Below are positions 35,792-43,963 of a stretch of 64,000 nucleotides of DNA, one piece after another. Under the pieces are notes generated by a model, which saw only the letters and a list, made by a program, of their open reading frames with translations, was not told the origin of the DNA and made no database searches. The number at the start of each line of letters is the position of its first letter. The first letter of the stretch is position 1. A program made the translations under genes and the position numbers. This DNA is from an uncultured bacterium (lineage in GTDB: Bacteria; Actinomycetota; Coriobacteriia; Coriobacteriales; Coriobacteriaceae), in the NCBI GenBank assembly GCA_905215525.1, contig CAJMQJ010000009.1:1-64000 (forward strand), read 5' to 3'.

Positions 35792-36009
35792 CGCATTTCT
35801 CCTGTTTTGATCCTTGTAAACCGGAACCAGCCCCAAGCCAACAGAGTGCATGTCACGCCAGCCAAACCGCCGATTTCCGTTTAACCACCTTTCGCCCTAT
35901 TCGGGCTCTTATTGCTGCGAATACTACGGTCGCGCGGGCTACAATGAGTCCCAATAACGGGTCTTGTTTTGCATCTCCGGCTGATACCCTGCCGGTGAAA
36001 GGAGACAAC

Positions 36010-37020
36010 GTGGCGAACAGACCAAATCAAAAGCTCAGGCTTCTGTTCCTGCTTAAAACCTTGATGGAAAAGACCGACGGCACGCACGGGCTCACAACGC
36101 AGCAGATCATCGAGGAGCTCGCCTATCATGATCTCGAGGCCGAACGAAAGGCCATCTATCGCGACTTGCAAACGCTTCGCGACTTTGGGCTCACCATCGA
36201 CCAGCGCGGCGGCAAGGAATGGGCGTTGGCCTCGCGCCCGCTCGACCTGCAAGAACTCATCATGCTTGTTGACGCCGTGCAGAGTTCGCCGTTTTTGACC
36301 GACGAGCTGACCGACCATCTCATCTGCAAGCTGCAGAGCCTCGCCAGCCTGGACGAACGCGAGCTGATGCACAAGCGCGTTGACGTGCCTTCGCGCGTGA
36401 AGATGCAAAACTCCGATGCGCTGCTCAACATCGACTTGATTCAGCAGGCTATGCGCGAAAAGCGCAAGATTCGGTTTCGTTACTTCCACTACGACGCCGC
36501 TAAGCAAAAGGCCTTCAACCATGACGGAAAGACCTACGAGCTTACGCCCGTGCGCCTTATCTACTCCGACGAACTCTATTACATGATTGGGTTTAGGGAT
36601 AAATGGGCCAATGCTGGCTCGGACCATCAACCGTTCACGCCCTACCGCGTCGATCGCATGCTCGACGTTGCGGTGTCCGAGGAGCCCGCGACCAAAGACT
36701 CGCGTATCGCAGGCTATGTGCTCGAAGATCACGTTTCGCCATCGTTTGGCGTCTATGCGGCCGACAAGACCACCGTGGTGCTGGAACTCAACGACCGCGC
36801 GATGAACCCGCTCATCGACAAGTTCGGACTAGACGCCGTTGTCTTTGAGAACCAGGACGGACGCCTGTTAGCAACTGTCAAAGCACCGCTGTCGCCGCAG
36901 TTCTTTGGCTGGCTACTGCAGCTCAGCACATTTGTTAAGATCGTTCAGCCCCAAAGCGCCATCGATACGTATCTCAAGTACCTTGATGAGACACGAGCGC
37001 TTTACCAGGAAGACAGGTGA
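36010..37020 (+). CDS. WYL-domain transcriptional regulator
   Basis: 336 residues from a GTG (protein start MANRPNQKLRLLFLL) with AAAGGAG upstream. The frame extends 22 codons further but no site supports that. The N-terminal winged helix reads LTTQQIIEELAYHDLEAERKAIYRDLQTLRDFG. The WYL core is IRFRYFHYDAAKQ, then LTPVRLIYSDELYYMIGF and FTPYRVDRM, with a C-terminal WCX-like extension (VVLELNDRAMN...LLATVKAPLSPQFFGWLLQL). WYL regulators often sense nucleic-acid ligands and control DNA-damage or defence genes. The helicase-nuclease gene starts 7 bp downstream. Confidence 0.92.
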   Translation: MANRPNQKLRLLFLLKTLMEKTDGTHGLTTQQIIEELAYHDLEAERKAIYRDLQTLRDFGLTIDQRGGKEWALASRPLDLQELIMLVDAVQSSPFLTDELTDHLICKLQSLASLDERELMHKRVDVPSRVKMQNSDALLNIDLIQQAMREKRKIRFRYFHYDAAKQKAFNHDGKTYELTPVRLIYSDELYYMIGFRDKWANAGSDHQPFTPYRVDRMLDVAVSEEPATKDSRIAGYVLEDHVSPSFGVYAADKTTVVLELNDRAMNPLIDKFGLDAVVFENQDGRLLATVKAPLSPQFFGWLLQLSTFVKIVQPQSAIDTYLKYLDETRALYQEDR

Positions 37021-37027
37021 TGTTGAC

Positions 37028-40000
37028 ATGAATATGACCTCCGAACTCATCGCGTCACTCGACCGACTAAACCCCGAACAGCGCGAGGCGGTCGATTATC
37101 TGGATGGCCCGCTGCTTGTCATCGCTGGCCCCGGCACTGGTAAAACGCAACTGTTAAGCCTGCGCGCAGCGAACATCCTCGCCAAGCGCGATGCCGCCCC
37201 GCGCAACATCCTCTGCCTCACCTACACCGAGGCGGGCGCCGAGGCCATGCGCAAGCGCCTGATTGAGCTAATCGGCCGCGACGCCTACGGCATCGAGGTC
37301 AGCACATTCCACGGATTTGCCAGCAGCATCAGGTCGCGCCATCCCGAGTACTTCGTGCGCCCCTCGACCGACACGCTCGTCACTAGCTTGCACCAACAGG
37401 AGATCTTCGACCGCCTGCTCAAATCGCTTCCCCTTGGATCGCCATTGGGCGGAGGGTCGCCCGATATACCCGCACAAAACATCGGCAAGATGATCGGCTT
37501 TGTCTCCAAGACCAAGCGCAGCGGTGTGAATTATGACGTGCTGGGCGCCATCGCGCAGCAGAATATCGATGCCGCAGCCTGGCTCACCGAGCATTCCGAT
37601 CTGCTTACACTTGTCTGCGGAAGAGCAAGCGCTGCGTTGGCCGAACGCTTTGAGGAAGAGGTCGAGCGCGTCTGCGGCATGGCACCCACATCGCTCACCC
37701 GCCCAATCGACTGCCCTGCCGGCACGTACGTGCCCTATATCCTTGAGCTGCGCGATACCGTTCGCCGCACCGAGCTCATCGACGAGAAGGGCAAGTCCTC
37801 GGGATACACCAAGGTGCGTGACGCCTTCTTTGGAGGCAGCAACTCTCAGGGGCGCACGTTCAAGATTGCCGAGCAGAGCGAGCGACTTAAGGCTGCTTGC
37901 GACGTTGCGCATCGCTACCAGAGCGAGCTCGACCAGCACCATCTCTACGATTACGACGACATGATCGGCGATTTTGTTGACGCCGTCGAACACAATGACG
38001 CGTTGCGCCAAGTGCTCCAAGACACCTATACCTATATCCAAGTTGACGAGTTCCAGGACACCAATGGTGCCCAGATGCGCATCATCGAGCTGCTCTGTGA
38101 CGGCGTTGATGCGCCCAACATCATGGCCGTCGGCGATGACGATCAGGCCATCATGCGTTTTCAGGGTGCCACGATCGAATGTGCCAACCAGTTTGCGGCC
38201 GAGTTTTCGCCCCGGAGCATCGTGCTCAAGACCAACTATCGCTCCACGCCCGCCATCGTTGAGCTTGGTCAAGCTATCGCACGACAAATTGAATATCGCC
38301 TCGACGCCAGCTCGAACAAATCGATCGTGGCGTTTAGGTCCCAAGGTGATCAAGTCGGCTTTAGCGAGAACGTCTACACAGGCAAAGCCGAGGAATACGC
38401 CGCCGTCGCCGCGAGCATTAAACAGAGGATTGATGCTGGCTACCTCAATGACTGCGAGGATCCCGATGAAGGAATTGCAGTCATCTCTGCCAAGCATGCC
38501 GCCCTGCGCTCTCTCATCCCCTTCCTCGTTAAGGAGAACGTGCCGTTTTCCTATCGCGAACGACAGAATCTCTTTGCCTCCGAGCGCATGCAGACGACGT
38601 TGGCACTGTTGCGCTGCGTTACCGCGCTTGCTCGCGGGCAGCAGGAGCTCGCCAGCAGCCATCTTCCGCAGATTGTCTGTGCCGCCGAGCTGGGCGGCGA
38701 CCATCCATCGTCCGTGACGTTTGCGCTCAGCGCCAAGCGCGAGCATCGCGGCGACTGGATGGCCGCCATGCGCGAGAGCAATAGCGCCCGCGTTAAAGAG
38801 CTGCACGACGACCTTATGCAGTGGGCGGCCGAAGCCGGCGCCTCCCCGGTCAGAGCGCCGCTCTTTAAGATTGTCGAACGCAGCCTTGACTATTACCGGA
38901 ATCGCAAAGATCAAGATCCGCTGGGCGCCGCCGAATTCAATGCCGGCATCCGCGCCTTGCTTGCCTTTGCTGAGGGGGAGATGGGAGACGCGCGCCGCAT
39001 GGGACGCACGCTTCGCCTGCCCGATATTGTCGACAAGCTCGATGCCGCTCAAAAGTTTGGCGTGAGTATCGACGCATCGATCGACCTCGGCACGCCGGGA
39101 GCTGTTCGCCTTACCAGCGCCCATAGCTCTAAGGGCCTGGAGTTCGACTGCGTCTACCTGCTCGATGCTGACGACTCCACTTGGCACAAAGGCGCCGGCG
39201 GCATGAGCTTGTACCCGTCCAACCTGCTTATTCGCGATGAAAAGGATGATGACGACGCGCGCCGTCTACTGTTTGTCGCCATCACGCGCGCTAAACGACA
39301 CCTCGAGCTGCACCGCGCCGGCGGGTCAGCACTGCAGGAGCTCACGGGGCTTATCGACTCTTGCGAGGTTTCTGTTGAAGCAGACCAGCTCAGCGTTGCA
39401 ATCGAAACCGAGTGGCGCGACAACTACGTGTTCGATACGCCCGAGCTCCGCGCGCTTCTGGAGCCTCACACCGACGTGAAGTTTCTCTCTGCCACAGCGC
39501 TCAACAACTTTGTGACGTACGAGCCTGGATGCGCAAATAGCCAGCACTTCCCCGAGAAGCAGATTGTGCGCCTGCCCACGGCGCCCACGATCCAAACCGA
39601 ATTCGGCACCCTCGTTCACGCGATGTTCGAGGAAATCGTTAATCGAATGGCAACCGATGGCGAGGCGGCGATTGAAACGATTGAGACCGAATACCGCCAG
39701 CAGATTTCGTGGCTCGATTTTGCCCCCGAGGACGTCCATCGCTATTCGGAGCGCTTCGAACGCATTTGTCGTGCATTCGTCCCTTGGCTTGTCGAGCACG
39801 TGCGCGGCTACCGTTGCATCACGGAAGCGAACATGCAGTGTCTAACCGCCGATGGAACCCCGCTCTTCGGTTTTCTTGATCTGCTCCTCGTTGACGATGC
39901 AGCTAAAACGGTGCAGATTGTCGACTACAAGACCGGCTTTGGCACAGAAGTGCCCGCGGGCTACCATCGTCAGCTCAAGTTCTACAAACTGCTGGTCGAG

Positions 40001-40315
40001 ACGTCGACAGAGTTTAATGGCTACACCGTCACTTCCATGGGCGATTACTATGTCGAGCCCGACAAGGCAACGAATGAGCTGCGTCCGCCGTTCTCGACAA
40101 CCGCCAGTGCCGATGACATTACCGAGCTCGAACAGCTCATCGATGCTGTATGGAATCGCATTGAGCGCGGCGCCTGGGATACCAGCGCTTTTGAGCAAAG
40201 CGATGTCCACAAGCTTGCGATTGAAGAGCAGAAGAGCTGTCGCAAAAAAGCCGACAAGACCGAGGTCATGCAAAACGCCTACGAGCACTGGCTTATTGAG
40301 AACTCCAGAATGTGA
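37028..40315 (+). CDS. UvrD/PcrA-type SF1 helicase fused to a RecB-like nuclease domain
   Basis: 1095 residues from MNMTSELIASLDRLNPEQR. Helicase motifs are in order: Q motif LNPEQREAVDY, Walker A AGPGTGKTQLL (about 33-43), Ia LTYTEAGAEAMRKRL, Walker B VDEFQDTNGAQ (about 339), GDDDQAIMRFQGA, LKTNYRSTP, and late SAHSSKGLEFDCVYL and VAITRAKRHLEL (about 750). The C-terminal 240 residues hold a RecB-family nuclease: FGTLVHAMFEEIV, VQIVDYKTGFG (Asp and Lys of the active site) and HRQLKFYKLL. It should unwind and process DNA ends. It lies in an operon with the WYL regulator and ends inside a REP-like palindrome. Confidence 0.93.
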   Translation: MNMTSELIASLDRLNPEQREAVDYLDGPLLVIAGPGTGKTQLLSLRAANILAKRDAAPRNILCLTYTEAGAEAMRKRLIELIGRDAYGIEVSTFHGFASSIRSRHPEYFVRPSTDTLVTSLHQQEIFDRLLKSLPLGSPLGGGSPDIPAQNIGKMIGFVSKTKRSGVNYDVLGAIAQQNIDAAAWLTEHSDLLTLVCGRASAALAERFEEEVERVCGMAPTSLTRPIDCPAGTYVPYILELRDTVRRTELIDEKGKSSGYTKVRDAFFGGSNSQGRTFKIAEQSERLKAACDVAHRYQSELDQHHLYDYDDMIGDFVDAVEHNDALRQVLQDTYTYIQVDEFQDTNGAQMRIIELLCDGVDAPNIMAVGDDDQAIMRFQGATIECANQFAAEFSPRSIVLKTNYRSTPAIVELGQAIARQIEYRLDASSNKSIVAFRSQGDQVGFSENVYTGKAEEYAAVAASIKQRIDAGYLNDCEDPDEGIAVISAKHAALRSLIPFLVKENVPFSYRERQNLFASERMQTTLALLRCVTALARGQQELASSHLPQIVCAAELGGDHPSSVTFALSAKREHRGDWMAAMRESNSARVKELHDDLMQWAAEAGASPVRAPLFKIVERSLDYYRNRKDQDPLGAAEFNAGIRALLAFAEGEMGDARRMGRTLRLPDIVDKLDAAQKFGVSIDASIDLGTPGAVRLTSAHSSKGLEFDCVYLLDADDSTWHKGAGGMSLYPSNLLIRDEKDDDDARRLLFVAITRAKRHLELHRAGGSALQELTGLIDSCEVSVEADQLSVAIETEWRDNYVFDTPELRALLEPHTDVKFLSATALNNFVTYEPGCANSQHFPEKQIVRLPTAPTIQTEFGTLVHAMFEEIVNRMATDGEAAIETIETEYRQQISWLDFAPEDVHRYSERFERICRAFVPWLVEHVRGYRCITEANMQCLTADGTPLFGFLDLLLVDDAAKTVQIVDYKTGFGTEVPAGYHRQLKFYKLLVETSTEFNGYTVTSMGDYYVEPDKATNELRPPFSTTASADDITELEQLIDAVWNRIERGAWDTSAFEQSDVHKLAIEEQKSCRKKADKTEVMQNAYEHWLIENSRM

Positions 40316-40341
40316 CAAAGGGACAGTCCCTTTGTCGCATT
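40309..40341. repeat. REP-like palindrome, ATGTGAC type, copy 2
   Basis: AATGTGACAAAGGGA pairs with TCCCTTTGTCGCATT with one wobble or mismatch; the centre is cag. It holds the stop codons of both converging genes, so the coding ends of helicase and HAD genes lie inside it. Confidence 0.85.
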
Positions 40342-41203
40342 ATTCGATGACAGTGTGAGAGTTCTGCTTGCGCATGGTGGCGAGCATGTGTTTGGGGACG
40401 GCGTGGACCATGCAGCTGCCGATGGTCGCGCTCGCGGCGGCCTTGGCTGCATCGCTAGCGTTTTTGGTCGCGTAGCTGTGGCGGAAACGCTTGAGCATGG
40501 CGATATCGTTGCCGCCGTCGCCGTAGACCGCGACCTCGTCCTCGGCAATACCGTAGTAGCCCGCTAGCCAGGCCACGCTCTCGCCCTTGTTGCACGCCAC
40601 GTCCGTGATCTCGAACATCACTGGGTCGAACGGCGCGTTGACCACGCGGTTCGATCGCTCGGCCAAATATGCCTTAAGGTCGCGCTCCAGCTCGGGCGAG
40701 GTCACGCGACAATTGATCTTGCACACATCGTGGCGCAAGATGTCGCCGATCGACTGGTCGAAATACTGTTCCTCGTGATAGCCGCCACGTGCACGCATGC
40801 CACGCATCACGATACGCTTGATGGGGCTGTCCTTTTTAAAGCCCGCCTGATGCATCTCGAACGATCCACTCGAAAACATGCCATCGGGCGTAGAACAATC
40901 AAAACAGATATCCGGAAACTCCTTGAGTAGCTCCTCAGTGACCTGCGGATCGATGGTCCAAGTCTTGAGCACCTCGCCATGGCTGTCGCGCACGATGGAT
41001 CCATTGGAGCAGCAGGCGTCAAGCGCCAAGCCCGTAAAGCCATGCTCGCCGATCGGCAACGTCGAGCGTCCAGTCGCGGGAACCACGTGCAGGCCAGCCA
41101 CAGCCAGCTCGCGAATGGCGCGGCGGATGGTCCCATCCGCCTCGTGCAGGGCGTTCAGCAGCGTTCCGTCTAAGTCACTCGCGAACATCTTGATCATGGA
41201 CAT
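40340..41203 (-). CDS. HAD-IIB (Cof-type) sugar-phosphate phosphatase
   Basis: 287 residues from MSMIKMFASDLDGTLL, with AAGGAG at normal distance. Motif I is DLDGTLL, motif II VPATGRS, and the motif III/IV region is NKGESVAWLAGYYGI followed by AVYGDGGNDIAMLKRF. The C2-type cap lies between them, which identifies the Cof subfamily acting on small phosphorylated metabolites. The start codon and ribosome site are inside a perfect inverted repeat, so initiation may be structure-controlled. Confidence 0.92.
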   Translation of the reverse strand: MSMIKMFASDLDGTLLNALHEADGTIRRAIRELAVAGLHVVPATGRSTLPIGEHGFTGLALDACCSNGSIVRDSHGEVLKTWTIDPQVTEELLKEFPDICFDCSTPDGMFSSGSFEMHQAGFKKDSPIKRIVMRGMRARGGYHEEQYFDQSIGDILRHDVCKINCRVTSPELERDLKAYLAERSNRVVNAPFDPVMFEITDVACNKGESVAWLAGYYGIAEDEVAVYGDGGNDIAMLKRFRHSYATKNASDAAKAAASATIGSCMVHAVPKHMLATMRKQNSHTVIE

Positions 41204-41251
41204 GCCTCTCCTTCGTCTGCCCGATATTGTAGACGAAGGAGAGGCATGTCC
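41198..41251. repeat. perfect 21-bp inverted repeat spanning the start of the HAD gene
   Basis: Two 21-bp arms (41198-41218 and 41231-41251) are exact reverse complements around a 12-nt A/T-rich loop. The left arm contains the ATG and GGAG of the HAD gene. The right arm therefore displays the same ribosome site and ATG on the opposite strand. Confidence 0.95.
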
Positions 41252-41312
41252 AAACAATGCCGTCCCGGCGCGGCGTACCACCGCCTTCACAAATTCACGG
41301 TGCCCCAGCGCG

Positions 41313-42575
41313 TTAAGACAATCGCCGCAATCGATTTTTCAGCCGATAAAACAGAGCCGTCGTCAACGTCAGCACCGCCAACATGGCTGCGAATACAATC
41401 GCCGGTGTCCATCGATCATATGCAACCCCGTACGTCAATTGGCCGATAGGTATTGCGCAGGAAAGGACCATGTAAACGACCGAAAGCACTTTTCCGCAGA
41501 GCTCAGTCGGCGCTGCCCGCTGAACAAACGCGATGATTTCAACCGACGCAATGCTCGCCCACACCATGACCCATGCCGAACCAACCACAAACACGGTGAG
41601 CATGCATGCATCTGCGCCGAACAGTAGCGTGACAATGATCGGTGCGACTCCAAAACAGATCATCGCAACATATCGACATATGCCATTGAAAGAAAAACGA
41701 TGCGGCCAAATGCCGACCAAGCCACTGCCGGCAAGACCACCCAAGCCCATAGCCACCTCAACTATCCCAACGCAGGACGATTGCATGCCGAGATGCTTTG
41801 TAACAATAATGGGAGCGCCAATCATTAGCCCAACCAACGCAAGGTTCAAAACTGCCGCAAGCAAAATCACAGCGACCAATAATGCATTTTGCAACAGATA
41901 CCGAATCGACTCCCGAAAATCGTTTCGGCATGTCGTACGAGTCGCGCCGTCTCCCATCGTTTCAAATGAGGCATTTTGCTTGAGTACGCCACCAAACAAC
42001 AGAGCTGAAATCGCAAACGCCACCGACGCGGTTGTGCAAAGAGCATCGATGCCAAAGTACCCATAGACTGCCGTCCCGACCACAGGGCCCAAGATATTGC
42101 TCACCATGGTCATCTGCGAAACCAATGCAGTGGCCCGCTCAACCTTCTCTTCACCCGCCATGCGCACCGTCTCAATTTGGAGCATTGGCTTCAGCAGCGA
42201 TTGAGAACCATATTGAACACAAAGTATCGCTACTACGACGACCGCAAGAGGCAATGAGTGCTTCATGGGGATAGACAGCAGTGATGCAGTCATCAGAGCA
42301 ATGCCGAGGGACACGAGGACCTCGCGATGTCTTCCCCTATCCGCCAAGATTCCGCCAACCGGAGTTGCAAGTACGCCGGGTATGAACGCTATCGCCGCGA
42401 CGACGCCATATAACGTTGACGATCCACTGCGATCGAACAAGTAAAGTGGATACGCAAAGCACAGCGCCGACAGCATCGAATACGTGCACAGCTGCGCAAC
42501 CAGAAGTTCCGCGAGCCTGATTGACCGCACTGTTTTTGATTTCAACGAGACACCGACGTCTCTCAGCCCAGCCAT
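41313..42575 (-). CDS. MFS exporter (drug-efflux type)
   Basis: 420 residues from MAGLRDVGVSLKS, the first ATG after GGGGG. Twelve hydrophobic segments and the loop-2/3 motif GGILADRGRHREVL mark the major facilitator superfamily, DHA-like exporters. Helix 5 region VSQMTMVSNILGPVVGTAVYGYFG corresponds to the antiporter motif C area. The substrate is not predictable. Two palindromic operators lie upstream and a TetR gene precedes it in the same direction. Confidence 0.88.
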   Translation of the reverse strand: MAGLRDVGVSLKSKTVRSIRLAELLVAQLCTYSMLSALCFAYPLYLFDRSGSSTLYGVVAAIAFIPGVLATPVGGILADRGRHREVLVSLGIALMTASLLSIPMKHSLPLAVVVVAILCVQYGSQSLLKPMLQIETVRMAGEEKVERATALVSQMTMVSNILGPVVGTAVYGYFGIDALCTTASVAFAISALLFGGVLKQNASFETMGDGATRTTCRNDFRESIRYLLQNALLVAVILLAAVLNLALVGLMIGAPIIVTKHLGMQSSCVGIVEVAMGLGGLAGSGLVGIWPHRFSFNGICRYVAMICFGVAPIIVTLLFGADACMLTVFVVGSAWVMVWASIASVEIIAFVQRAAPTELCGKVLSVVYMVLSCAIPIGQLTYGVAYDRWTPAIVFAAMLAVLTLTTALFYRLKNRLRRLS

Positions 42576-42590
42576 AAGCCCACCCCCTAT

Positions 42591-42672
42591 ACATACCACT
42601 AGTATGTATTTAATGACTTGAAAAGGGCAGCCGTGGCTACCCTCACAAATCAATTACATACCGTTGGTATCT
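42591..42672 (-). promoter_or_regulatory. two TetR-type operators ahead of the MFS gene
   Basis: ACATACCACTAGTATGT (42591-42607) and ACATACCGTTGGTATCT (42656-42672) share ACATACC-N3-GGTAT/AGTAT symmetry. One sits 16 bp before the MFS start and one next to the stop of the TetR gene. The pair probably forms the operator of the exporter promoter. Confidence 0.7.
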
Positions 42673-42675
42673 ATA

Positions 42676-43338
42676 TTACCACCCGGCGCGGTCCCATACG
42701 CCCCAAATCTGCGCCGTTGTCTGAAGCACTTCATTACCCAAATCGAGCCCCACCGCGGCAGCCATCTGCGCCAAACATTGTGCGCGAGCGAGCATTCGCT
42801 CCTTGGGCTCGAGCGGACGGAACAATGGCAGCAGCCAAAGATTCGCCAACAACGATACGGCCTCCGCCGCTTCGCGCGGGCATTCGCACGCAATGGAGCC
42901 GTCGGCGATGCCCTCCTCGATCACTGGCAAGAGACAGCCATCGGCCGACTCGTCAAATGAGCCCTGGTACTGCATCGCCAGTAGGCGCGAGCTTTTTACC
43001 GGATCTGCTGCAGGACGCATACGTGCCCATAGCTCAATTTGTGGAACAACGGACTCGGGAGCGTACAGTCGCTTGAGCTTTTGGGCTCCGGTCATATTAC
43101 CGACGCCAAGCATCGAGCGGCGGTGCTCAACAATCGGAGTCATCGCCCGATCAAACGCGGCGTTGAAAATCTCTTCTTTGCTCTTGAAGTGATGATAGAC
43201 AGCGCCCTTGGTCATGCCGTCGAGACGGTCAACGATATCTTGAATACTCGTCCCCTCATAACCCTGTGCGCAGAATAGCTCCAGTGCCGCGTCGAGAATC
43301 TTCGCGACCGTCTCCTCGGGATATTTATTGCGACCCAT
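42676..43338 (-). CDS. TetR-family regulator of the adjacent MFS exporter
   Basis: 220 residues from MGRNKYPEETVAKIL; the longer frame adds an unlikely stretch. The HTH part is YEGTSIQDIVDRLDGMTKGAVYHHFKSKEEIF, a textbook TetR/AcrR domain. The C-terminal domain is helical. Position upstream of the exporter and the two palindromes between them indicate that it represses that gene. Confidence 0.92.
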   Translation of the reverse strand: MGRNKYPEETVAKILDAALELFCAQGYEGTSIQDIVDRLDGMTKGAVYHHFKSKEEIFNAAFDRAMTPIVEHRRSMLGVGNMTGAQKLKRLYAPESVVPQIELWARMRPAADPVKSSRLLAMQYQGSFDESADGCLLPVIEEGIADGSIACECPREAAEAVSLLANLWLLPLFRPLEPKERMLARAQCLAQMAAAVGLDLGNEVLQTTAQIWGVWDRAGW

Positions 43339-43412
43339 AATCCGCCCATCCGCAACGCAAGTCTTGTGCCTCATTGCAGCATTTTAACGTTGCGGATGGC
43401 AGACGGTCGATT

Positions 43413-43751
43413 CTACACCGCGGCCGGGCCGTGTTCGCCGGTGCGAATGCGGATGACTTCTTCGACCGGCTCGACCCAAATCTTGCCGTCTCCAACGGCA
43501 CCGGTGCGGGCGGCGTTGCAGATGATGTCGACAATGCCATCGACGTGCTCATCGGCGCAGATAAGGGTGAACTGCACCTTAGGGATCGTGTTGACAAGCA
43601 ACTCGTTGCCGCGCACGTATTCCTTCCAGCCATGCTGCGCGCCGCAGCCCTGCACCTGGTTGATAGTCATGCCGCGAACATCAGCAGCAAACAGCGCATC
43701 TTTGAGAACCTCAAGCTTCTCCTGGCGCACGATAGCCGTAATTTTCTTCAT
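43413..43751 (-). CDS. glnB: PII nitrogen regulatory protein
   Basis: 112 residues. It begins MKKITAIVRQEKLEVLKDAL, has the T-loop region with QGCGAQHGWKEYVRGNELLVNTIPKVQ, and ends in the B/C-loop segments TGAVGDGKIWVEPVEEVIRIRTGE, which bind ATP and 2-oxoglutarate. The T-loop lacks the usual Tyr51 context of enteric PII (here GNELLVN), so uridylylation is doubtful. It follows amt in the same direction, so a GlnK-like role of blocking ammonium uptake is expected. Confidence 0.93.
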   Translation of the reverse strand: MKKITAIVRQEKLEVLKDALFAADVRGMTINQVQGCGAQHGWKEYVRGNELLVNTIPKVQFTLICADEHVDGIVDIICNAARTGAVGDGKIWVEPVEEVIRIRTGEHGPAAV

Positions 43752-43870
43752 AGTGAATTCCTCTCTTCAATAAAAGAAATGAATTGTCCTTCACATGGCA
43801 CGGGTTTTCCAGGTGCCGCAAACCAACCTCAGAGATCAATAAGTTCAACTGACTGGTCTTAGCAGGTTTA

Positions 43871-43956
43871 CCAAGTGCCGCAGATTGCCGTGAAAGAGGA
43901 GCGAAGCGTACTTAAGTACGTGAGCGACGATTGAACGGCAAGGTGCGGTGCTTGGG
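43871..43956. repeat. 86-nt imperfect palindrome between amt and glnB
   Basis: Concentric paired segments: CCAAGTGCCGCA with TGCGGTGCTTGG, TTGCCGT with ACGGCAA, and a core GCGTACTTAAGTACG around 43913. Every layer is centred on the same base step. As RNA it would be a long bulged hairpin inside the amt-glnB transcript. Confidence 0.8.
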
Positions 43957-43963
43957 GAAGCTG

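Noticed and set aside
41246..41449. 67-codon plus-strand gene with a good ribosome site
   Set aside because: The ribosome site and ATG are the mirror image of the HAD gene start in the 21-bp inverted repeat; the frame runs antisense to the end of the MFS gene and encodes nothing recognisable.
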